NCBI RefSeq assembly: GCF_014200805.1
Contig: NZ_JACHDB010000002.1
Location: forward strand, 62,001 to 126,000
DNA length: 64,000 nucleotides
DNA from: Nocardiopsis composta
GTDB lineage: Bacteria > Actinomycetota > Actinomycetes > Streptosporangiales > Streptosporangiaceae
Direction: 5' to 3'
The translations under genes and the position numbers were made by a program. The notes below the pieces were generated by a model. It searched no databases, was not told where the DNA came from, and worked only from the letters and a program-made list of their open reading frames with translations. Positions 9,040-19,726 of the stretch are shown piece by piece. The first letter of the stretch is position 1; every line of letters begins with the position of its first letter.

Positions 9040-9773
9040 GGTGCGGCCGCCGCGTCGAGCCCCGCCCACCCGCGGCGCCGTACCTTCCAGCGGTGCAACC
9101 CCGTCCGCGGTGCAGCCCCCGCGTCGCAGCGCCGTCCCGTCGAGCTCAGGGCCGCTGCTTCTGCCCGGCCCCGGCCGCACGTCCGGTGCCGGACCGCCGG
9201 GCCGGGCAGAAGCGGCGAGCCGGAGCCCACCGCCACCGTGACCGCTGCGGGAGGTCGCGTGAGGCCGTCGGGGCGGGCGGTGGCGGGCCGGAAGCCGTGC
9301 CCGATGACGGTGAATCCAACGCGGACGGGCGCGGCGTCCCGTCTCACTCGAACCGGTCGGCCTGCGGGGATAGCGGATCGAACGAGAAACCGGCCCGGCT
9401 CCGCCTCATTCACGGCGAGCGGCGATCGACGCCGTCTCACCCGCCCCGGCGCGGGGGCGGTCAGGCGGGCCCGGGGCCGGGGTGCTGCTCTCGGCGGGGC
9501 ACTGCTCCGATGCTCCGGCCCGGTGTCCGGCCCGGCGCGGCGGGCCGGGGAGCCGACCGGGTGGCCCGGTTCCGGAGCGGGCGTCGAACGGCGGAAGGCC
9601 GTGGCCTGCGGGGATCCTGGGGGAGCCCGGCAATATGGCGGTTTCCCTCTCCCCTTGTACAATCGGCGATTAGGCTGTCACTGACCGTGATACGCGGTCC
9701 GGGGGCCGCCCGTCCGGCTGCGCCGGCGCCTCCGGCCGTCGACCCTGGGATCGGGGGGGAGAAGGACGTGGCG
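9040..9773. other. Long intergenic region with a nested hairpin
   Basis: No credible gene lies in these ~730 bp. An imperfect 19-bp inverted repeat (9153-9171 against 9199-9217, one mismatch) encloses a small perfect hairpin (GTCCGG/CCGGAC at 9181-9194). The stretch precedes a diguanylate cyclase gene. I see no c-di-GMP riboswitch motif. An AT-richer patch near 9650-9680 (TTGTAC, TAGGCT) may hold the cyclase promoter. Confidence 0.4.
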
Positions 9774-11150
9774 ATGGATCGGCGCGGTACGGCCCCTGCG
9801 CGATCCCTGAGCCGGCACCCGAAAGACCTGCCCCGCCCCCTGCTGGCCTTCATGGGGGCCGTGTTCGCCTGCGTCCTGGCCGCCGCGGTGCCCGCGCTGC
9901 TCGCACTCCCTCCGCTGCACGCCGACGACCTGCTGCTCTTCGGCGGCCTGGTGCTCTGCGCGGCGCTGTGCGTCGAGGGCATGCGCCGGCTCGGCTCGCC
10001 GCAGGGCGTCACCCGCGACCTGTTCGGCGCCTGGTGGTTCCCCACCCTCCTGCTCCTCCCGCCGGCCTACGCGCTGCTCATCCCGGTCCCGGTCTACCTG
10101 CTGCTGCAGTACCGGATCCGGCGGATCGCCGTGCACCGGCGGACCTTCAACGCGGCCTCGGTCGCCTTATCCGGCGCCGCCGCCTCCTGGGTGTTCCACC
10201 TCGCCGCCGCGGACGCCGCCGACGCGGCCGGGGCGCCGGTGGCGGCGGCCGAGCTGCTGGCCACCCCGGAGGGCGTGCTGGCCGGGGTGGCGGCCTGCGT
10301 CCTGTTCGGCGTGCTCAACACCGGCATCATCGCCACCGCGGTCCGGCTGAGCGGCGGCGGGGCGCCGCTGCGGATGCTCTGCGGGCGGGAGGCGGTCACC
10401 GTCGGCGGGGTCGAGGTCTGCGCCGGCCTCACCGTGGCGGTGCTGGCCGGGCTCTCCGCGCCGCTGCTCCTCCTCGCGCTGCCGCCGGTGCTCATGCTCC
10501 AGCGCAGCCTCCTTTTCGAGGAGCTGCAGGCCGCCGCGCGCAACGACCCCAAGACCGGGCTGCTCAACGCCACCACCTGGGAGAAGGAGGCCGAGCTCGG
10601 CCTGCAGCGGGCCCGGCGGGAGAACAGCCCCGCGGCGGTGCTGATCGTCGACATCGACCACTTCAAGCGGGTCAACGACACCTACGGCCACCTGGTCGGC
10701 GACCAGATCCTGCAGGCCGTCGCCGACACCCTCGGCGGCCAGCTGCGCACCGGGGACCTGATCGGCCGGTTCGGCGGCGAGGAGTTCGTGGTGCTGCTGA
10801 GCGACGCCGACATGGCCGAGGCGTGCCGCGTCGCGGAGCGGCTGCGCTACCGGGTCGGGCTGCTCCGGCCGCCGACCGGGCAGGGCGAGATCACCATCAC
10901 CGTCTCCGTCGGCATCGCGCTGCTGCCGGTGCACGGGGAGACCCTGGTCGACCTGCTCACCATCGCCGACCTCGCGCTGTACCGGGCCAAGGACGAAGGG
11001 CGGGACCGGGTCCGGCTCCCGGTCTCCGCCGGCCCCGCCGCGATCCCGGGGCAGGCGCGCGGCGAGGAGGCGGTGCCGGACCGGCGGCCGCGCGCCCCGG
11101 CCGACCCGGCGGTCACCGGTACCGGGGAGCCCTGGGTCCTGGAGGCCTGA
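9774..11150 (+). CDS. Membrane diguanylate cyclase (GGDEF)
   Basis: This 458-residue protein has roughly five to seven hydrophobic segments in the first ~245 residues and then a GGDEF domain. The active-site loop reads GGEEF (334-338), and an RxxD inhibitory site (RTGD) lies five residues before it. It should therefore condense two GTP to c-di-GMP and be product-inhibited. DPKTGLLN and DIDHFKRVNDTYGH are typical of active cyclases. The N-terminal membrane module has no recognised sensor domain and may be the input. No EAL or HD-GYP domain is present. ATG 9774 follows a GGGGGAGAAGG tract; GTG 9768 is a near alternative. In sporulating actinomycetes c-di-GMP controls BldD, but a link is not visible here. 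Confidence 0.9.
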   Translation: MDRRGTAPARSLSRHPKDLPRPLLAFMGAVFACVLAAAVPALLALPPLHADDLLLFGGLVLCAALCVEGMRRLGSPQGVTRDLFGAWWFPTLLLLPPAYALLIPVPVYLLLQYRIRRIAVHRRTFNAASVALSGAAASWVFHLAAADAADAAGAPVAAAELLATPEGVLAGVAACVLFGVLNTGIIATAVRLSGGGAPLRMLCGREAVTVGGVEVCAGLTVAVLAGLSAPLLLLALPPVLMLQRSLLFEELQAAARNDPKTGLLNATTWEKEAELGLQRARRENSPAAVLIVDIDHFKRVNDTYGHLVGDQILQAVADTLGGQLRTGDLIGRFGGEEFVVLLSDADMAEACRVAERLRYRVGLLRPPTGQGEITITVSVGIALLPVHGETLVDLLTIADLALYRAKDEGRDRVRLPVSAGPAAIPGQARGEEAVPDRRPRAPADPAVTGTGEPWVLEA

Positions 11151-11229
11151 CCGGGCCCGCCCGGCCCGCCGTCCACAGGCCGGGAACACGCCGTTGCCGC
11201 GACCCGTCCCGGTGGCGCACGGTGACCGC

Positions 11230-12258
11230 ATGGAAACAGCAACCCCCTGGATCTCCGTCCGCCGCTCCGGCGACGTCGTCGGCGTCGTCCCCTACCTCGT
11301 CGGCTACCACCCGAACGACGCCGTCGTGGTGGTCGGCGTGCACGGCGCCACCGGCCGCATCCGGTTCGTGATGTGCTCCCGCCCGCCGCTGCCCGACCCG
11401 GCCGACGTCGCCCGGCGCTCGCTGCGGGCGCTGCGCGAGCACGGCTGCACCGCCGCCCTGCTGGTCGGCTACGGCCCGGCCGAGCGGATCACGCCGCAGG
11501 TGGACGCGTTCGCCGCGGCGGCCCGCGCGCACGGCGTCGAGCTGCGCGACGCGCTGCGGGTCACCGACGGCCGCTACTGGTCCTACCTGTGCGCCTCGAC
11601 GTCGTGCTGCCCGCCGGAGGGCAACCCGGTCGACCCCGCCGGCTCGGCCGCGGTCGCCGAGGCGGTCGCCCGCGGGTTCAGCGCCTGGCCCGACCGGGCG
11701 GCGCTGCTGGACTCGATCGCCCCGGCCGCCGGGGAGCAGCGGGCCCGGATGGACCGGGCCACCGTCGCGGCCGAGGCGCGCTGCGCCCGGATGTGGAGCC
11801 GGCGCGAGCCCGGCGGCCACGCCTCCTTCAGCACCGCGTTCCGGGCCGAGGGGCTGCGGGCGGTCCGCGCCGCGGTGGACGGCGCCCGGGCCGGCCGCCC
11901 GCCGGAGGCCCCGGCCGCCGTCGCCTGGCTCGCCCTGCTGCTCGTCTCGGTCGAGGTGCGCGACGAGGCCTGGCTGCGCATCGACCCCGCAGAGGCCGGG
12001 GTCCACGTCGACCTGTGGCGCCGGGTGCTGCGCCTGGCCGACCCGTGCTACACGGCGGCTCCCGGATCGCTGCTCGCCTTCGCCGCGTGGCTCCGCGGCG
12101 ACCTGGCCCTGGCCGACGCGGCGCTGGACCGGGTGGCCCGGGCGGTCCCCGACTACTCGATGGCCGCCCTCATCCGCCGCGCGCTGGACGCCGGGATGCC
12201 GCCGGGCGGCTGGCGCCCGCCCGCCGCGGAGTGGCCGGCGCGCCGCGGGCCCGACTAG
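11230..12258 (+). CDS. DUF4192 family protein
   Basis: This 342-residue protein opens with the DUF4192 signature: a strand, then GDVVGVVPYLVGYHPNDAVVVVGVHG and a second strand (RFVMCSRPPLP). The middle is Ala/Arg-rich with helices (EQRARMDRATVAAEARCARMWSRR), and the C-terminal half has helical repeats resembling a TPR-like tail (LLAFAAWLRGDLALADAALDRV). DUF4192 is widespread in actinobacteria and, as far as I know, has no assigned biochemical function, so none is claimed. ATG 11230 is chosen because the domain begins within 8 residues; an in-frame TTG at 11194 would add 12 residues. It ends 58 bp before ettA. Confidence 0.82.
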   Translation: METATPWISVRRSGDVVGVVPYLVGYHPNDAVVVVGVHGATGRIRFVMCSRPPLPDPADVARRSLRALREHGCTAALLVGYGPAERITPQVDAFAAAARAHGVELRDALRVTDGRYWSYLCASTSCCPPEGNPVDPAGSAAVAEAVARGFSAWPDRAALLDSIAPAAGEQRARMDRATVAAEARCARMWSRREPGGHASFSTAFRAEGLRAVRAAVDGARAGRPPEAPAAVAWLALLLVSVEVRDEAWLRIDPAEAGVHVDLWRRVLRLADPCYTAAPGSLLAFAAWLRGDLALADAALDRVARAVPDYSMAALIRRALDAGMPPGGWRPPAAEWPARRGPD

Positions 12259-12304
12259 CCCCGGCGGACCGCCCGTACGGGCCCGGGCACCTGGGCGATG
12301 GCTC

Positions 12305-12310
12305 TAGGCT
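12305..12310 (+). promoter_or_regulatory. -10 element of ettA (leaderless)
   Basis: TAGGCT lies exactly 6 nt before the ATG of ettA, so transcription should begin at or next to the start codon. The GGAGG in between is too close to act as a Shine-Dalgarno. The same string, TAGGCTGGAGGC, recurs before folC at 62761. No -35 is evident. Confidence 0.5.
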
Positions 12311-12316
12311 GGAGGC

Positions 12317-13981
<1,665 letters not shown>

Positions 13982-13991
13982 CCCGCGGCGG

Positions 13992-14033
13992 CCCCCGGCC
14001 CGGCGCCCGCCCTACGGGGCGCCGGGCCGGGGG
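13992..14033 (+). terminator. Hairpin after ettA
   Basis: Arms of 16 nt (13992-14007 and 14018-14033) pair perfectly around a 10-nt loop, 10 nt after the ettA stop. They are followed by TTG rather than a U-run. Confidence 0.65.
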
Positions 14034-14064
14034 TTGCGCGCCGGCCGGGCCCACCGCATAAGCT
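14034..14064 (+). promoter_or_regulatory. Promoter of the truncated haemoglobin gene
   Basis: TTGCGC (14034-14039) and TAAGCT (14059-14064) are separated by 19 bp. The GTG start at 14070 lies 5 nt beyond the -10, so the mRNA is probably leaderless. The -35 abuts the ettA terminator. Confidence 0.45.
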
Positions 14065-14069
14065 GGCCG

Positions 14070-14588
14070 GTGACTATGACTTCCGCGCGCGATGACCAAG
14101 TGACGTTCTACGACGCCGTCGGCGGCGAGGAGACCTTCGTCCGCCTCGTCCGCCGGTTCTACGAGGGCGTCGCCGACGACCCCGTGCTCCGGCCGATGTA
14201 CCCCGAGGAGGACCTGGGCCCGGCCGAGGAGCGGCTGCGGCTCTTCCTCATCCAGTACTGGGGAGGCCCGCGCACCTACAACGAGCTCCGCGGCCACCCC
14301 CGGCTGCGCATGCGGCACTTCCCGTTCCGGATCGGCGCCGCCGAGCGGGACCGCTGGCTGGCGCACATGCGCGCCGCCGTCGACTCCCTGGGCCTCCCCG
14401 CCGAACTGGAGACCCGGCTGTGGGAGTACATGGTCTACGCCGCGCACAGCATGGTGAACGTCCCGGAGGACGAGCCGGTCCGGCAGGTCGCCGACCCCAC
14501 CGGGATCACCGTCAGCCGGGGCGCGGAGGCCGACCGGTCCGGAGAGGACCCGGACGACGGCGAGACCGTCACGATCTCGCTGAAGTGA
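14070..14588 (+). CDS. glbO: Group II truncated haemoglobin (GlbO-like)
   Basis: This 172-residue protein matches the trHbO family: [12 protein letters not shown] with the B10 FY, YPEEDL carrying the CD1 tyrosine, [30 protein letters not shown] around the proximal histidine, and the conserved G8 tryptophan in RDRWLAHM. It binds haem and O2 or other diatomic ligands; in mycobacteria it has been tied to O2 delivery and to oxidant or nitrosative defence. The last ~35 residues are an acidic, unconserved extension. GTG 14070 is taken because a -10 lies just upstream; ATG 14076 is two codons later. The 3' end overlaps the convergent MFS gene by 20 bp. Confidence 0.93.
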   Translation: MTMTSARDDQVTFYDAVGGEETFVRLVRRFYEGVADDPVLRPMYPEEDLGPAEERLRLFLIQYWGGPRTYNELRGHPRLRMRHFPFRIGAAERDRWLAHMRAAVDSLGLPAELETRLWEYMVYAAHSMVNVPEDEPVRQVADPTGITVSRGAEADRSGEDPDDGETVTISLK

Positions 14589-15753
14589 CCGGCGCCGCCG
14601 CCACCGCGGCGGCGGCGAACAGCGCGCTCACCGCGAACACGGCGGGCAGCCCCGCCCCGGTGATGACCACCGCCATCAGCACCGGCGTCAGCGTCGTGCT
14701 GACCGCCTGGAGCCAGTTCTGCACGGCCAGCGCCCGGCCCGCCCAGGAGGTCCCGGCGATCTCCGCGACCGCGGTGAAGGTCAGCCCGTTGTGGCACATC
14801 GACAGCACCAGGCAGCCGAGCAGCAGCGGGACCGCGGTCCACGGCAGCGCGGCCGGCGCCGCGAAGAGCAGCAGCAGTGCCGCGCAGGACACCGCGGACA
14901 GCGCCCGCACCGGGCGCATCCGGTCGCCGGTCCGGTCCGAGAGGACCCCCAGCAGCAGCCGCCCCAGCGCCCCGGGGAGCTGGGCGGCGGCCACCACCGC
15001 GCCCGCGGCGGGCGCGCCCCAGCCGTGCTCCTCCACCAGGTAGACCAGGGCGTAGGTCAGCAGCGCGATCTGCGGGACGCCCAGCAGCATGCTCACCCCG
15101 TGCACCCGCCACAGCGCCCACCCCCGGTACGGGGAGCCCCGGCGGGCGGGGGCCGCGTCCCCGGTGGGCCGCCCGTCCGCTCCGGCGGCGGGGGCCGGCG
15201 GCGCGGACAGCAGCAGCACCAGCGGTACGGAGGCGGCCGCCGCGACGGCCGGGAGCATCATCGCGCCGAGGAACCCCCACCGCTCCGCGGCCGCCGGCAG
15301 GACCAGCGCGGCCAGTCCCATCCCCAGCGGCAGCGCCGACTGCCGGATGCCCATCGCCAGCCCGCGCTCCCGGGCGGCGAACCAGGACAGGATCAGCCGG
15401 CCGCTCGCCGCGTTCACCGGGCCGCCCGCGGCCCCGGCCAGCAGCAGCACGCCCCCCACGCCCAGCGGGCCGCGGACGGTCGCGAGCAGCCCCAGCGCTC
15501 CGGCGGTCAGGGCCAGGCTGATCGCCATGGTGGCCCGCTCGCCGAACCGGTCGATCACCACGCCCCAGAGCAGCAGGGTCAGCAGCAGCCCGAACGCGGG
15601 CAGCCCGGCGAGCATCCCGGCCTGCGCGGTGGTCATCCCGTAGGCGTCCCGGAGCTGCGGCAGGACGAAGGGCACCCCGTACATCGCGGTGACGCTGGCC
15701 ACCTGGGCGGCCATGCTGACAGACAGGATCACCCAACGATTGCGCACCCGCAC
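14569..15753 (-). CDS. MFS transporter, 12-TM
   Basis: This 394-residue protein has about 12 hydrophobic helices in two halves and a hydrophilic central loop near residues 190-210. The loop between helices 2 and 3 ([11 protein letters not shown]) is the MFS A-motif region. Helix 5 has [15 protein letters not shown], and [17 protein letters not shown] is typical of the oxalate/monocarboxylate-like branch. Substrate is unknown. The reading frame runs further upstream, but GTG 15753 is chosen because a TACTCT -10 lies exactly 6 nt before it, implying a leaderless mRNA, and the first helix starts right after. It converges on glbO with a 20-bp overlap. Confidence 0.8.
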   Translation of the reverse strand: MRVRNRWVILSVSMAAQVASVTAMYGVPFVLPQLRDAYGMTTAQAGMLAGLPAFGLLLTLLLWGVVIDRFGERATMAISLALTAGALGLLATVRGPLGVGGVLLLAGAAGGPVNAASGRLILSWFAARERGLAMGIRQSALPLGMGLAALVLPAAAERWGFLGAMMLPAVAAAASVPLVLLLSAPPAPAAGADGRPTGDAAPARRGSPYRGWALWRVHGVSMLLGVPQIALLTYALVYLVEEHGWGAPAAGAVVAAAQLPGALGRLLLGVLSDRTGDRMRPVRALSAVSCAALLLLFAAPAALPWTAVPLLLGCLVLSMCHNGLTFTAVAEIAGTSWAGRALAVQNWLQAVSTTLTPVLMAVVITGAGLPAVFAVSALFAAAAVAAAPVTSARS

Positions 15754-15759
15754 CCGGCC

Positions 15760-15765
15760 AGAGTA
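15760..15765 (-). promoter_or_regulatory. -10 element of the MFS gene (leaderless)
   Basis: On the minus strand TACTCT is followed by 6 nt and then GTG (15753). No Shine-Dalgarno lies between. Confidence 0.45.
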
Positions 15766-15822
15766 GTCTGCCCGGCTTCCGTCCCTCGCAGGCGGCCCTG
15801 CGCCACCCGCGGTCCAGCGCTC

Positions 15823-15857
15823 CCCCGGGCTCAACACCGCCGTGGCGGCGTCGGGCC
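15823..15857. repeat. Dispersed repeat A, degenerate copy
   Basis: CCCCGGGCTCAAC begins a ~35-bp element that recurs more faithfully at 18991-19025 and 52381-52415. This copy is the most diverged. The rest of the 275-bp gap (15754-16028) shows nothing else that I can identify. Confidence 0.4.
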
Positions 15858-16028
15858 GCCACCCGGGGCCGTGGCGCGGCAGGGGTGGGCGGCAGCGGGC
15901 GGAGTATCGACAACGACGAGGTGGCGCTGTGGCGGAGGCAGGCGGGCCCGGCAGCGGCCGCCCGGGTCCGGCTCGAACGGGGGCGTCCTCCAGGGCACAG
16001 GGGCGGGCCGCCGCGGTGCAGGACCAGG

Positions 16029-17969
16029 TCAGCCGCCCTCAGGCGGGTCGAGGTCCAGGCCGTTGCCGAGCAGGGCGTGCAGGCGCAGGGCCAGCTGGAG
16101 CTCCAGGGCGCGCGGCGGGCTCTGCCAGTCCGGGCCGAGCAGCCGGCCGACCCGGTCCAGGCGCTGGGCGACGGTGTTCACGTGCACGTGCAGCGCGTCC
16201 TTGGCCCGGGCCGGGCTCGACCCGTGCGCGAAGTAGGCGCGCACCGTCTCCACCAAGGCGGTGCCGCGCTCCCGGTCGTAGGCGAGCAGCGGGCCCAGGG
16301 TCGCCTCGACGAACCCGGGGACGTCCCGGTCGCCGCCGATGAGCAGCCCGAGGAAGCCCAGGTCGGCGGGGGAGGCCACCTCGCCGGTGCGGCCCAGCGA
16401 GACCAGCGCCCGCAGGCAGCGCCGCGCCTCGGCGTAGGCGCCCCGGAAGGCCGGCACCCCCGCGGTGGGGCCGGCGGTGCCCGCGGTCACCGGGGTGTTC
16501 ACCGCCGCGGACAGCGCCTCGGCGGCCCGGGCGCCGACCTCGGCGGGGTCCTTCCCGGGCAGCGCCAGCACGGTGCCGCCGGCCCGGGTCCCGGCCAGCC
16601 CGTCTCCGGTCTCCGCCAGGTGCTGGGCGGCCGATCGGAGCCGCCCGGCGTGCGCCCCGGGCGCCTCGGCGACCACCACGACGTGCGGGGCGTCCAGGTC
16701 GGCGCCGAGCAGCCGGGCCCGGCGGCGCAGCGCGTCGGCGTCGTCCGGGGAGTCCAGCACCGCGTCCAGCAGGTCGCCGCGGACCCGGTGCTCGGCCTCG
16801 CTCGCCGAGCGGCGCATCACCAGCAGCAGGGCGACCACCAGGGCGGCGCGCTCCAGGATCCGCCGGTCGGCGGCGTCCAGCCGGACCCCGCGCAGCACCA
16901 GGGTGCCCAGCGGTTCGCCGCCGGCCATCACCGGTGCGGCGCAGGTCTCGCCGACCTGGACCACCCGGCCGCCGGCCTGCGCGGCGCGGACCGCCTCGGC
17001 CTCCTCCCCGGCGGGGCCGGCCGGCCCCGCCCGCCCGGCCCCGGGCAGGGCCGCGTCGTAGAGCACCGCCGATCCGCCCAGCACCTCGCTGACCGCGGCC
17101 TCCACCTCCTCCACCCCGCCGCCGCGCAGCACCAGGTCGGTGAAGCGCTCATGGGCGGCCGCGGCCCGCTCCACACCGGTGCTGTGCAGGGTGAGCCGCT
17201 GGTTGGCCTCGCCCAGTTCGGCCAGCGCGGCCCGGGTGTCCTCGATGAGGCCGGCGTTGTCGATCGCGATCGAGGCGTGCGCCGCGAACGAGCCGAGCAG
17301 CGCCACCTCGTCGCGGGAGAACGGGCGCTCCCGCCGGTTCGCCGCGAACAGCACCCCGATCACCCGGCCGTTGAGCTGCAGCGGCACCCCGAGGATGGCG
17401 ATCAGGCCCTCCTCGCGCACGGCGGTGTCGATCGGGTCGGTGTGCGCGAACCGGGTGTCGGTGAAGTAGTTCGCGGTGACGTAGGGCAGCGCGGTCTGCG
17501 CCACCAGCCCGCCCAGCCCGTCCCCGGGGCTCAGCCGCAGCCGCTGGAACCGGGCCGACACCGACCCCGAGGTGACCCGCATGACGGTGCCGCCGTCCTC
17601 CCCGGCCTCGGGGTCGCGCAGCGTCAGGTAGGCGGTGTCGGTGCCGAGCAGGTTGCGGGCCCGGTCCACGATGGCGCGCAGCACCCGGTCCAGGTCACGC
17701 ATGCCTGCCAGGTCGTTGGCGGTCTCGTACAGCGCGGCCAGCTCCGATTCGCGCCGCCGCCGGTCGGCCAGCACGGTGCGCACCTCCAGGGCGAGCACCT
17801 TCGCGGTCTCCAGCCCGGCCAGGGCCTCCGCGTCCCAACCGGCGGCCCGCGCCTCCATCAGCGGCCGCTCGTACTCCACGGCCGGCGCGTCGCGCAGCAG
17901 CAGGCGCAGGAACTGGGTCTGCGCGCTCTCCGGGCCGGCGGGGTCCGGCGGCGGGACCGACCGGTTCAA
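16029..17969 (-). CDS. GAF-domain PucR-type transcriptional regulator
   Basis: This 646-residue protein has a helical N-terminus, a GAF domain at roughly 75-230 (AIVDRARNLLGTDTAYLTLRD to FAAHASIAIDNAGL), a coiled linker, a middle region typical of PucR/CdaR regulators, and a C-terminal helix-turn-helix of the HTH_30 class (KDALHVHVNTVAQRLDRVGRLLG). Such proteins usually control neighbouring catabolic genes in response to a small ligand. The start is inferred: TTG 17969 overlaps the upstream SDR stop as TTGA, with GGAG 7 nt before it, so translation is coupled to the dehydrogenase. The first ATG would remove conserved sequence. Likely targets are the SDR and the divergent MHS symporter. Confidence 0.85.
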   Translation of the reverse strand: MNRSVPPPDPAGPESAQTQFLRLLLRDAPAVEYERPLMEARAAGWDAEALAGLETAKVLALEVRTVLADRRRRESELAALYETANDLAGMRDLDRVLRAIVDRARNLLGTDTAYLTLRDPEAGEDGGTVMRVTSGSVSARFQRLRLSPGDGLGGLVAQTALPYVTANYFTDTRFAHTDPIDTAVREEGLIAILGVPLQLNGRVIGVLFAANRRERPFSRDEVALLGSFAAHASIAIDNAGLIEDTRAALAELGEANQRLTLHSTGVERAAAAHERFTDLVLRGGGVEEVEAAVSEVLGGSAVLYDAALPGAGRAGPAGPAGEEAEAVRAAQAGGRVVQVGETCAAPVMAGGEPLGTLVLRGVRLDAADRRILERAALVVALLLVMRRSASEAEHRVRGDLLDAVLDSPDDADALRRRARLLGADLDAPHVVVVAEAPGAHAGRLRSAAQHLAETGDGLAGTRAGGTVLALPGKDPAEVGARAAEALSAAVNTPVTAGTAGPTAGVPAFRGAYAEARRCLRALVSLGRTGEVASPADLGFLGLLIGGDRDVPGFVEATLGPLLAYDRERGTALVETVRAYFAHGSSPARAKDALHVHVNTVAQRLDRVGRLLGPDWQSPPRALELQLALRLHALLGNGLDLDPPEGG

Positions 17970-18784
17970 CCGGCACTCCAGCCGCCGTCGAGGGTGAGCG
18001 AGGTACCGTTGACGAACGAGGCGGCGGGGCCGCACAGGTAGGCGACGGCCTCGGCGACCTCCTCCGGCTCCAGCAGCCGCTTGGCCGGGGTGCGGGCGAG
18101 CAGCACCCGCTCGGCGACCTCGGCGGGGTCCAGGCCGTGCGCTGCCGCCTGGTCGGCGAGCTGGCCCTCGACCAGCGGGGTGCGCACGTAGCCGGGGGAG
18201 ACGCAGTTGGACGTCACGCCCCGGGCGGCCCCCTCGACCGCGACCGCCTTGGACAGGCCCTCCAGGGCGTGCTTGGCGGTGACGTAGGCCGACTTGTAGG
18301 GCGAGGCGCGCCGCCCGTGCACCGAGGAGACGTTCACGATCCGGCCCCACCTCTGCCGGTACATGTGCGGCAGGGCGGCCCGGACGGTGCGGAACGGCGC
18401 CTCCACCATCACCCGCAGCATCCGGGAGAACTCCTCCGGAGGGAACTCCTCCACCGGGCAGACCAGTTGGAACCCGGCGTTGTTCAGCACGATGTCGGCG
18501 CCCCGGCCGATCTCCTCGGCGGCCTCGGGGTCGGCCAGGTCGGCCACGACGGCGGTGCCCGCCCCGCCGTCGGCGAGCGCGCGCACCCCTTCGGCGTCCC
18601 GGTCGACCAGCCGCACCTCGGCGCCGGCGGCGGCCAGCCGCAGCGCGCACGCCCGGCCGATACCGGAGGCGGCACCGGTCACCACGGCGGTGCGCCCGCG
18701 CAGGTCGAGCGGGGCGCCTGCCTCGGCCGGAGTCGGCGCCGGCGGGGGCGCCGCGGGCTGTGCGCGCTGGTCGGTGCTGGCCAT
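17966..18784 (-). CDS. SDR oxidoreductase, 3-hydroxybutyrate dehydrogenase-like
   Basis: This 272-residue short-chain dehydrogenase has cofactor motif TGAASGIG (36-43), NNAG (101-104), catalytic Ser154 and the YxxxK pair Tyr167/Lys171. Its closest-looking relatives are NAD-dependent D-3-hydroxybutyrate dehydrogenases (NVSSVHGRRASPYKSAY, CVSPGYVRTPLVEGQL, a Gln/His-rich lid), which oxidise 3-hydroxybutyrate to acetoacetate. Substrate is inferred. The first ~27 residues are a Pro/Ala-rich extension. ATG 18784 follows AGGAGGG at an ideal distance. It is co-transcribed with the downstream PucR-type gene (4-bp overlap) and faces away from an MHS-type symporter, which fits uptake and oxidation of a carboxylate. 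Confidence 0.88.
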   Translation of the reverse strand: MASTDQRAQPAAPPPAPTPAEAGAPLDLRGRTAVVTGAASGIGRACALRLAAAGAEVRLVDRDAEGVRALADGGAGTAVVADLADPEAAEEIGRGADIVLNNAGFQLVCPVEEFPPEEFSRMLRVMVEAPFRTVRAALPHMYRQRWGRIVNVSSVHGRRASPYKSAYVTAKHALEGLSKAVAVEGAARGVTSNCVSPGYVRTPLVEGQLADQAAAHGLDPAEVAERVLLARTPAKRLLEPEEVAEAVAYLCGPAASFVNGTSLTLDGGWSAG

Positions 18785-18990
18785 CGAGCCCTCCTGGTCC
18801 TGCACGGAGCCGGGACGGAGCCCCGGCGGGGAGCGGTCGCAGCTCAATCTAAGCGCGGTCGCCCGGGGAGCGCATGGGGCCGGCCACCATGCCCCGCGAC
18901 CGGACAGTGGTGCTCTGCGACATGCCCGGGCGCCCGCCGGCCGCCCCAGGACCCGGCTCCAGCCCTGGCCCCGCCCGCACCACAGCGCTA

Positions 18991-19025
18991 CCCCGGGCTC
19001 AACGTCATCGTGACAGCGGCGGGCC
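18991..19025. repeat. Dispersed repeat A
   Basis: A ~35-bp element beginning CCCCGGGCTC and ending GTGACAGCGGCGGGC. It matches 52381-52415 with about five differences, and more weakly 15823-15857. All copies are intergenic. Confidence 0.55.
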
Positions 19026-19036
19026 ACCCCAGAGAG

Positions 19037-19108
19037 CCGTTGATCTTGGCGGTATCGACCGGTACAGGACAGCGGTCCTGTACCGGTCGATACCGCCAAG
19101 ATCAACGG
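19037..19108. repeat. Perfect 34-bp inverted repeat with 4-nt loop
   Basis: The arm at 19037-19070 is perfectly complementary to 19075-19108 around the loop AGCG. It contains the core TGATCTTGGCG that also occurs in the palindrome at 34513-34576. It lies in the ~940-bp region between the divergent SDR and MHS genes, so a terminator role for an adjacent gene is unlikely. The rest of 18785-19726 holds no credible ORF. Confidence 0.85.
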
Positions 19109-19726
19109 GGGGTAGGCGCAGGGCCGGGGTAGACGGGAAGGCGCGGCGGGCTCAGGGGGCGCGGCCAGGGTCCGGTGGCGGGCCGAGCCTCGGCACGATG
19201 GCGTTGAGCTCAGCGCTGTGGTGCGGGGCCGGAGTCGGCGGTTCGGTCCGGGTGGGTGCGGGGCCTGGGCCAACGCAGGGGGCGCGGGGTCAGGCCGGGG
19301 CCCGCGGGGGGGTGGAGAACCCCTTCAACGATCTGGGGGCCTGCCGGGTATGCGGCCAGTCGTCGAGAGTGTTCGAACGTCACCGGCCCTGTGCCTCCCG
19401 CGGTACGGCTCGCCGTCGCCGTCGCCGCTGCGGGAGGCGTCGCAGGGGTGGGGCTGCGGCGGCCGTGTGCCGCCCTTGCCGCCCCGTCCCAGGGCCGTGC
19501 GCCCGGCCGCACGGCGGCCTCTCCGGCGGGGCCGGCGGTGTGCCGCCGGGGCGGTGGCCGCCGCCGGAGATGTGTTCCGAATACATGGCCGGGTCGGTTC
19601 CTGGGTGGGCGACCGCTATGGCATGGGCCACACCGGGCGGCCTACGGTGCAGCTGCCGAGGCCTTCCGGATGGCCGGGAGCCGGCGGCCCGTGTCCCCCG
19701 ACCGTGCGGAAAAGGTGGAGAACCCC

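Noticed and set aside
9238-9684. 148-codon frame upstream of the diguanylate cyclase
   Set aside because: Low-complexity Arg/Gly/Ala product without homology or Shine-Dalgarno.
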